Assembly: GCA_910585915.1 (NCBI GenBank)
Contig: CAJUGF010000050.1
Location: 1-9,405, forward strand
Length of the DNA stretch: 9,405 nucleotides
Direction of reading: 5' to 3'
DNA from: an uncultured Bacilli bacterium
Lineage (GTDB): Bacteria; Bacillota_I; Bacilli_A; RF39; UBA660
Shown here: positions 5,017 through 9,405 of the stretch, piece after piece
Layout: each line of letters opens with the position of its first letter
How positions within the stretch are numbered: the stretch's first letter is position 1
The notes under the pieces: generated by a model
Databases searched by the model: none
Told to the model about the DNA's origin: nothing
What the model saw: only the letters and a program-made list of their open reading frames with translations
Program-made: the position numbers and the translations under genes

Positions 5017-6777
5017 ATGAATAATAATGATACTGGCATGAATGGGGTTCCAAATGGTTTTAATAATATGAATGGAATGGGAAATAATACACCTAATAAT
5101 GGAATGAGTCCTACTATGGGTACGTCTAATATGGCTCCAGACAGTTTACAAGGGATGAGTTTAGGAAATGTTAGTAATTCGAATCCAGGCGTTTCAAATA
5201 ATGTTGTAGGAAATGCTACGAATGCTAATATGTCACCTATGATGAATACAAGTGAAAGTAATTTAGGTATGGCGGTTAATGGATCAGTTTCTACACCAGA
5301 AGAAACTGGTTCATCTGCTCCAACAAGTGGCGGATTTTCTTTTGAAGCTTTTGCAAATCCACAAGCTGTGGAAACGCCAATATCGAATCCTACTATTGAT
5401 CCAAATGTTCAGTCATTAGGAAGCATCGATAGTAATCCAATAAATACAACTACGACAATGAATCAAGCTGGATTGGATAATGTTACTATGAGTCAGACTA
5501 TGACTTCAGATGTTAATGTTACACCACAAGGTACTATGGATCCTAATATGACTTTTGGACAATCTAGTATTAATCCAACTTCCACTCCGATGAATGGAAA
5601 TCCAATGTTTGGAGATGCAAATAATACATTTGGACAAACAAATAATATGAACACCAACTTTGGAGGTATTACTGAAACCAATAATATGACGATGAATTCT
5701 AGTATGAGTAATAGTGATCCTATGGCAATGAATGGAGTAAATCAAATGAATTTGGGGATGGGACAAGGTACACCAAATCCATTTGATTCTAATGCAAATA
5801 TGAATGGAATGAATAATTTTTCATCAATTCCAACTCCTCCAAATGCTGGAGATTTTAATACTTCTGGCAATAAGAAAAAAGGAATGTCAAAGAATACCAT
5901 TTTAATTTTAGTTGTTTTATTAATTGCAATCATAGGGGCTGGTGTTTATTTTGTACTTAATAATACAAAAAAAACTGCTGGTACTATTACACTTAACGAT
6001 ATGCAATTAGAGCTTGGTTCAGAGTTGTCGACAGCGATTTCGGATTATGCAACTATTAGTGGTTTTGATGTGTCGACTTGTAAGTTGGATACTTCAAAAG
6101 TTGATCCTAAGAAAATGGGAGCTTATGATTATTCTGTTACTTGTGGAACTACTTCTAAGTCTGCCAAAATTATTATGCAAGATAAAACGGCTCCAGTTGT
6201 AGTTTTGAAAGAAGTTATGGTTTATCCTGGATCTAGTGTTAAAATTGAAGATTTTATTTTATCTTGTAGTGATGCAAGTAATTGTACTTATGAACTTGAA
6301 GATAAAACACAAGATTTGAATGCTCTTGCTCAAAATGAAGGAACTTATCAGATTAATTTAATTGTGTCTGATGATTATGATAATCAAACTATTGTTACTT
6401 TAAGTTTAAATGTTAGTACGAGTGCACCTGTTAAATATATGTATTGTACTCCTTCTATGAATAGTGATACTACTTTAAATGCTAGTGTAGAACTTGCTTA
6501 TAATTACGGAATTGATAATAATGATATGTTATCTACTATTCAAAAGATTCAAACTTATACTTATGATGTTCAAGAAGATTATTTAGAAGCAAAAGCTGGA
6601 TATAATACTACTCAAGGCAGTGTTGTCTTTGATGATGATGAATTTATTATTACGGTAACACAAAATTTAACTCCAGCAGAATTGTCTACTGAATTTAATG
6701 TAAATCCTTTTCCAACAGAGTATTCTGAGTTACGTCAATTTAATTTAAATCAAGGTATTTCTTGTAAGAATCGTTAA
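5017..6777 (+). CDS. Asn-rich single-pass membrane protein with extracellular Ig-like region
   Basis: The protein has 586 residues in three parts. Residues 1-285 are low complexity, rich in Asn, Met, Gly, Ser, Thr and Pro, with almost no charge and no Cys. KKK at 286-288 precedes a single transmembrane helix (about 294-315), which predicts a cytoplasmic N-terminus and an external C-terminus. Residues 321-470 look like one or two bacterial Ig-like (DUF5011-type) beta domains; the DKTAP joint at 389-393 and the repeat-like ending LIVSDDYDNQTIV (448-460) are typical. The last 115 residues I do not recognise. All six cysteines (355, 376, 417, 423, 477, 583) are external and spaced as possible pairs. 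No LPxTG-like signal is present, so it is unlikely to be a sortase substrate. The gene is monocistronic. Its function is unknown; a role in envelope structure or sensing is a guess. Confidence 0.85.
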   Translation: MNNNDTGMNGVPNGFNNMNGMGNNTPNNGMSPTMGTSNMAPDSLQGMSLGNVSNSNPGVSNNVVGNATNANMSPMMNTSESNLGMAVNGSVSTPEETGSSAPTSGGFSFEAFANPQAVETPISNPTIDPNVQSLGSIDSNPINTTTTMNQAGLDNVTMSQTMTSDVNVTPQGTMDPNMTFGQSSINPTSTPMNGNPMFGDANNTFGQTNNMNTNFGGITETNNMTMNSSMSNSDPMAMNGVNQMNLGMGQGTPNPFDSNANMNGMNNFSSIPTPPNAGDFNTSGNKKKGMSKNTILILVVLLIAIIGAGVYFVLNNTKKTAGTITLNDMQLELGSELSTAISDYATISGFDVSTCKLDTSKVDPKKMGAYDYSVTCGTTSKSAKIIMQDKTAPVVVLKEVMVYPGSSVKIEDFILSCSDASNCTYELEDKTQDLNALAQNEGTYQINLIVSDDYDNQTIVTLSLNVSTSAPVKYMYCTPSMNSDTTLNASVELAYNYGIDNNDMLSTIQKIQTYTYDVQEDYLEAKAGYNTTQGSVVFDDDEFIITVTQNLTPAELSTEFNVNPFPTEYSELRQFNLNQGISCKNR

Positions 6778-6799
6778 GAGAATATAATTCTCTTTTTTT
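6777..6799 (+). terminator. Terminator of the Asn-rich protein gene
   Basis: AGAGAAT (6777-6783) pairs with ATTCTCT (6787-6793) around ATA, followed by T to 6799. The stem starts at the last base of the TAA stop codon. Confidence 0.85.
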
Positions 6800-6854
6800 G
6801 TGCTTTTTTCTTGTTCTCTTTTTTTCTTTTTCATATATTAAGTAGGAGGAATTT

Positions 6855-7961
6855 ATGAAAAAGTTAAAGATTTGTGTTTATGCGATTACAAAAAATGAGA
6901 GTAAGTTTGTAAAACGATGGGTAGAATCTATGAAAGAAGCCGATGAAATATTTGTATTAGATACTGGATCTAGTGATAATACTGTTTCATTATTGAAAAA
7001 ATATGGTGTACATGTTGAAAAAAAGATTATTGATCCTTGGCGTTTTGATGTCGCTCGTAATTTATCGCTTGAAATGGTATCTTCTGATGCGGATATATGT
7101 GTTTGTACCGATTTAGATGAGGTGTTCGAAAAAGGATGGAGAGAGAATTTAGAACATGTCTGGGATCAACAGAGTATGAATCGTCTTCAGTATTTGTATC
7201 ATTGGAGTCACACAGATGATGGAACTCCTACAACGACTTTCTATATTAGTAAAATTCATAGTCGTGATGGTTTTTTATGGAAGCATCCAGTTCATGAAGT
7301 GTTAGAAGCCAAAGAAGGAATCGTGGAAAAAAATGCTTTAACAGACCAAGTCGTTGTTCATCATTATCCAGATCAAACGAAATCAAGAAGTAGTTATTTG
7401 CCACTTTTAGAAATGAGTGTTGTGGAGGATCCAGATGATGATCGTAATATGCATTATTTGGGAAGGGAATATATGTATTATCAAAAATGGGATCAATGCA
7501 TTCAAACGCTTCATCAGCATTTAAAAATGCCTAAAGCTACTTGGAGAGATGAGCGATGTGCTTCCATGCGTTTTATGGCAAGAAGTTATTATGCTAAGGA
7601 GTATTATGAAGAAGCAAAGATGTGGTATGAAAAAGCAATATTGGAAGCCCCTTATTTAAGAGAAGGATATTTAGAACTTGCTCAATTATGTTATGAATTA
7701 AAAGAGTATGAAGAAGCTTATGATCATTTAATGAAGGCTTTCGATATCAAAGAGAAAAGTGTAAGTTATATTAATGAAAGTTTTGCATGGAATGAGTTTA
7801 TTTATGATTTATTATCTTTAGTATGTTATGAGCTTGAAAAGTATGAAGATGCTTATGTATATTCTAAAGAAGCGATTAGAATTAATCCTAAAGATGAAAG
7901 GTTGCAATCAAATTTTCGATTTATAGAAGAAAAAGCCCAAAAAAAGTTTAAGGAATCTTAA
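6855..7961 (+). CDS. GT2-family glycosyltransferase with TPR-like C-terminal half
   Basis: The 368-residue cytosolic protein opens with a GT-A fold of family 2: ICVYAITKNE (6-15), the nucleotide-binding stretch FVLDTGSSDNT (33-43), and the metal-binding DxD in TDLDE (85-89). A WKHPVHE segment (142-148) probably belongs to the acceptor side. From about residue 195 the sequence becomes helical with TPR-like repeats (for example YYEEAKMWYEKAILEAP at 250-266 and KYEDAYVYSKEAIRINP at 329-345). A GT2 domain followed by TPRs resembles SunS-like enzymes and related glycosyltransferases; the acceptor here is unknown and could be a peptide or an envelope glycan. A strong AGGAGG (6844-6849) precedes ATG 6855. 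The end overlaps the convergent sortase gene by four bases. Confidence 0.85.
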   Translation: MKKLKICVYAITKNESKFVKRWVESMKEADEIFVLDTGSSDNTVSLLKKYGVHVEKKIIDPWRFDVARNLSLEMVSSDADICVCTDLDEVFEKGWRENLEHVWDQQSMNRLQYLYHWSHTDDGTPTTTFYISKIHSRDGFLWKHPVHEVLEAKEGIVEKNALTDQVVVHHYPDQTKSRSSYLPLLEMSVVEDPDDDRNMHYLGREYMYYQKWDQCIQTLHQHLKMPKATWRDERCASMRFMARSYYAKEYYEEAKMWYEKAILEAPYLREGYLELAQLCYELKEYEEAYDHLMKAFDIKEKSVSYINESFAWNEFIYDLLSLVCYELEKYEDAYVYSKEAIRINPKDERLQSNFRFIEEKAQKKFKES

Positions 7962-7969
7962 ACTTTTTT
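7940..7969. terminator. Bidirectional terminator formed by two overlapping gene ends
   Basis: AAAAAAGTTTAAG (7940-7952) and CTTAAACTTTTTT (7957-7969) form a perfect 13-bp stem with a GAAT loop, so both strands give an A-stem-T-run hairpin. It lies within coding DNA: the left arm encodes the C-terminus of the glycosyltransferase and the right arm that of the sortase, and both stop codons fall in or next to the loop side of the stem. Confidence 0.8.
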
Positions 7970-9405
7970 GGCATGGATTACTAATCTTTCATTGTCTCCT
8001 GTACAGGTCGATAGGGTTAGTATTTTATCATTTTCTGTTATTTCTATATTGAAATTATAAATGCTACGATTTTTTACTAAGTTAATATATTCTAAAAAAT
8101 CATTATTATTGGCAAATTCTGTAATTAAATAGTCACTTGTTTTTTTAATATTATAAATTGAAAATATTTGAAAATTCATTGTTTCATACATCGTATTAAA
8201 TGAAATAGTTAAGTTTTCTTCTTTAGTATACCAGCTTCTGTAAGCTGCTTTATGAAGTGTTCCAAACATAACACCACTGTAATACATATTATGTCCATAA
8301 ATTATGGTATTTTTATCTAATACTTTGTCATTGTTTCGAAAGTCCATATATATCCAACCATTTTCATCTTTTTCTTTGTATAAATTATTATTAAGATAAA
8401 AATCGTTGTCAGGGCCTTTTACAACTGGATAATCTACTTTGGTATTGTTTACTTTTAACCATCCAACTACATCTTCATTAATGTCTAGTAGGGAGGCAAT
8501 ATAGTTATTTTTAATAATAAATTCATCATCATTTTTAATATCTAAATTTCCGCTTTGCGTAGCATTTGTTTCAATAATATTTTGGATATTTTCTTGTATA
8601 GAATCTATTTTTTTCATAGCAAAATAATTTCTAGTACTTACATAAGCAATGATGGATCCTGCTAATATAAAAATAATTAATCCACATATTTTAATTGTAT
8701 TGATAATTAATTGTTTGAAAATGTTGTCTTTTAAATAGTCCTCTGAGTAGGTTAAAGAACATTTGATTTTTTTCTTTTTCCATTTCTTATTTAAATCTTT
8801 TAGATATTCTACTTGTTTTTCTTTGACCATGCTACCAGGAATTTGAATGGTTACATTTTTCAAATGATTTTCTTTGACTGTTTGCATTAAAAATTCTATA
8901 TCTTCACGATTGAAACAGCTAACACGAATATTTCTTAAGTAACGATTGATTTTAGTGAATGTTATGAAATCTATTTGATCATCTTTTGATAAGGGAAGGT
9001 TCATTCGAACATTTCCTTTATAATAAATTTTAGAATATTGAATTAAATTATTTTCTTGCATAAAATTACTTGTATAAAAAAATTCGCTTCTAGTTTCAAC
9101 TTTAATGTAATCATGGTCTAGCATTTCGATTAAAAATATGGGAATGTTATAACAATTGATTGATTCAATATGTTTTGACTCAATTAATTTTTCACAAATT
9201 GCAAAGGTTAGAGTTTCGTCATTTTTTATTTCCATACTTTTAATGGTTGCTATATTTTTGAAGAAAGGAAGCATAAAGAGGGCTAATTCATTGTTATCAA
9301 AAACAACTTTATTTAATTTTTTCATGTCACATAGTTCTTTTAAGAATAATGCGACGATTTTATAATTATTTGCTAAATAGTCTGTACCAAAAATTAATTC
9401 GTTAT
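7958..9405 (-). CDS. srtB: Class B sortase with large N-terminal cytosolic region (partial, start off-window)
   Basis: Sortases join surface proteins to peptidoglycan through a Cys-His-Arg site. Counting from the internal Met at 9325, the motifs are YGHNM with His345, TLSTCTG with Cys441, and ERLVIHAK with Arg447, matching class B. A helix at about 207-229 anchors the enzyme with the catalytic domain outside. Before it lie more than 200 residues, an unusually long cytosolic part for a sortase. Met 9325 is probably not the start: it lacks a Shine-Dalgarno, and 26 more in-frame codons without a stop continue to the window edge, in similar composition and style (for example DYLANNYKIVALFLKELCD just before it). 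The 5' end is therefore missing. The N-terminal part has alternating strand/helix segments with Leu/Ile spacing of about 25-28 residues, possibly LRR-like. No substrate with a sorting signal is encoded in this window. Confidence 0.88.
   Translation of the reverse strand, partial: NELIFGTDYLANNYKIVALFLKELCDMKKLNKVVFDNNELALFMLPFFKNIATIKSMEIKNDETLTFAICEKLIESKHIESINCYNIPIFLIEMLDHDYIKVETRSEFFYTSNFMQENNLIQYSKIYYKGNVRMNLPLSKDDQIDFITFTKINRYLRNIRVSCFNREDIEFLMQTVKENHLKNVTIQIPGSMVKEKQVEYLKDLNKKWKKKKIKCSLTYSEDYLKDNIFKQLIINTIKICGLIIFILAGSIIAYVSTRNYFAMKKIDSIQENIQNIIETNATQSGNLDIKNDDEFIIKNNYIASLLDINEDVVGWLKVNNTKVDYPVVKGPDNDFYLNNNLYKEKDENGWIYMDFRNNDKVLDKNTIIYGHNMYYSGVMFGTLHKAAYRSWYTKEENLTISFNTMYETMNFQIFSIYNIKKTSDYLITEFANNNDFLEYINLVKNRSIYNFNIEITENDKILTLSTCTGDNERLVIHAKKV

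Noticed and set aside
5017..5870. Possible phase-variable microsatellite or CRISPR-like array in the Asn-rich region
   Set aside because: The AAT/ATG-rich codons are irregular, there is no constant repeat unit or spacer, and no uniform tract likely to slip.
5493..5933. Minus-strand reading frames across the Asn-rich gene
   Set aside because: They mirror the repetitive low-complexity coding of the plus-strand gene and lack ribosome binding sites and recognisable protein features.
6811..6839. TTGTTC-17-TATATT as a promoter for the glycosyltransferase
   Set aside because: The -35 matches only three positions, and the predicted start near 6846 falls inside the Shine-Dalgarno, so the mRNA would lack a usable binding site.

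Overview
This is an AT-rich window coding on both strands. TGG is used for Trp, and TGA, TAA and TAG are all used as stops (code 11). Shine-Dalgarno sites are strong and of the AGGAGGTGAT type. The proteins resemble those of low-GC Bacillota, plausibly an uncultivated gut Bacilli lineage; that placement is inference from style and gene content, not a database result. Most genes concern the cell envelope. There are no RNA genes, CRISPR arrays or insertion sequences, and no gene-free stretch longer than about 150 bases.

Layout. Bases 1-123 hold three stacked hairpins at a convergent junction. uppP (undecaprenyl-diphosphate phosphatase) follows on the minus strand and is best started at TTG 934. 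A 56-base divergent promoter region separates it from two overlapping plus-strand genes: a small two-helix membrane protein, then a DUF3603/YjbA-like cytosolic protein ending at a clear terminator. Next comes a tightly overlapped trio, a PBP5-type D-Ala-D-Ala carboxypeptidase with spmA and spmB. This matches the dacB-spmA-spmB operon known from Bacillus subtilis. Two single-gene units follow, each with a recognisable SigA promoter and a terminator: a membrane-anchored glucosaminidase-like enzyme, and a 586-residue protein with a long Asn/Met/Gly-rich N-terminal region, one transmembrane helix and an extracellular Ig-like part.

The last two genes converge. One is a GT2 glycosyltransferase with a TPR-like C-terminal half. 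The other, on the minus strand, is a class B sortase fused to a large cytoplasmic N-terminal region that runs off the right edge of the window. Their stop codons overlap by four bases, inside one 13-bp hairpin that looks like a terminator for both.

Together the genes suggest lipid-carrier recycling (UppP), peptidoglycan trimming and cleavage (carboxypeptidase, glucosaminidase) and surface protein attachment (sortase). The points most worth a second look are the sortase with its LRR-like cytosolic extension, the Asn-rich single-pass protein with paired extracellular cysteines, and the repeated placement of terminator hairpins directly on stop codons.
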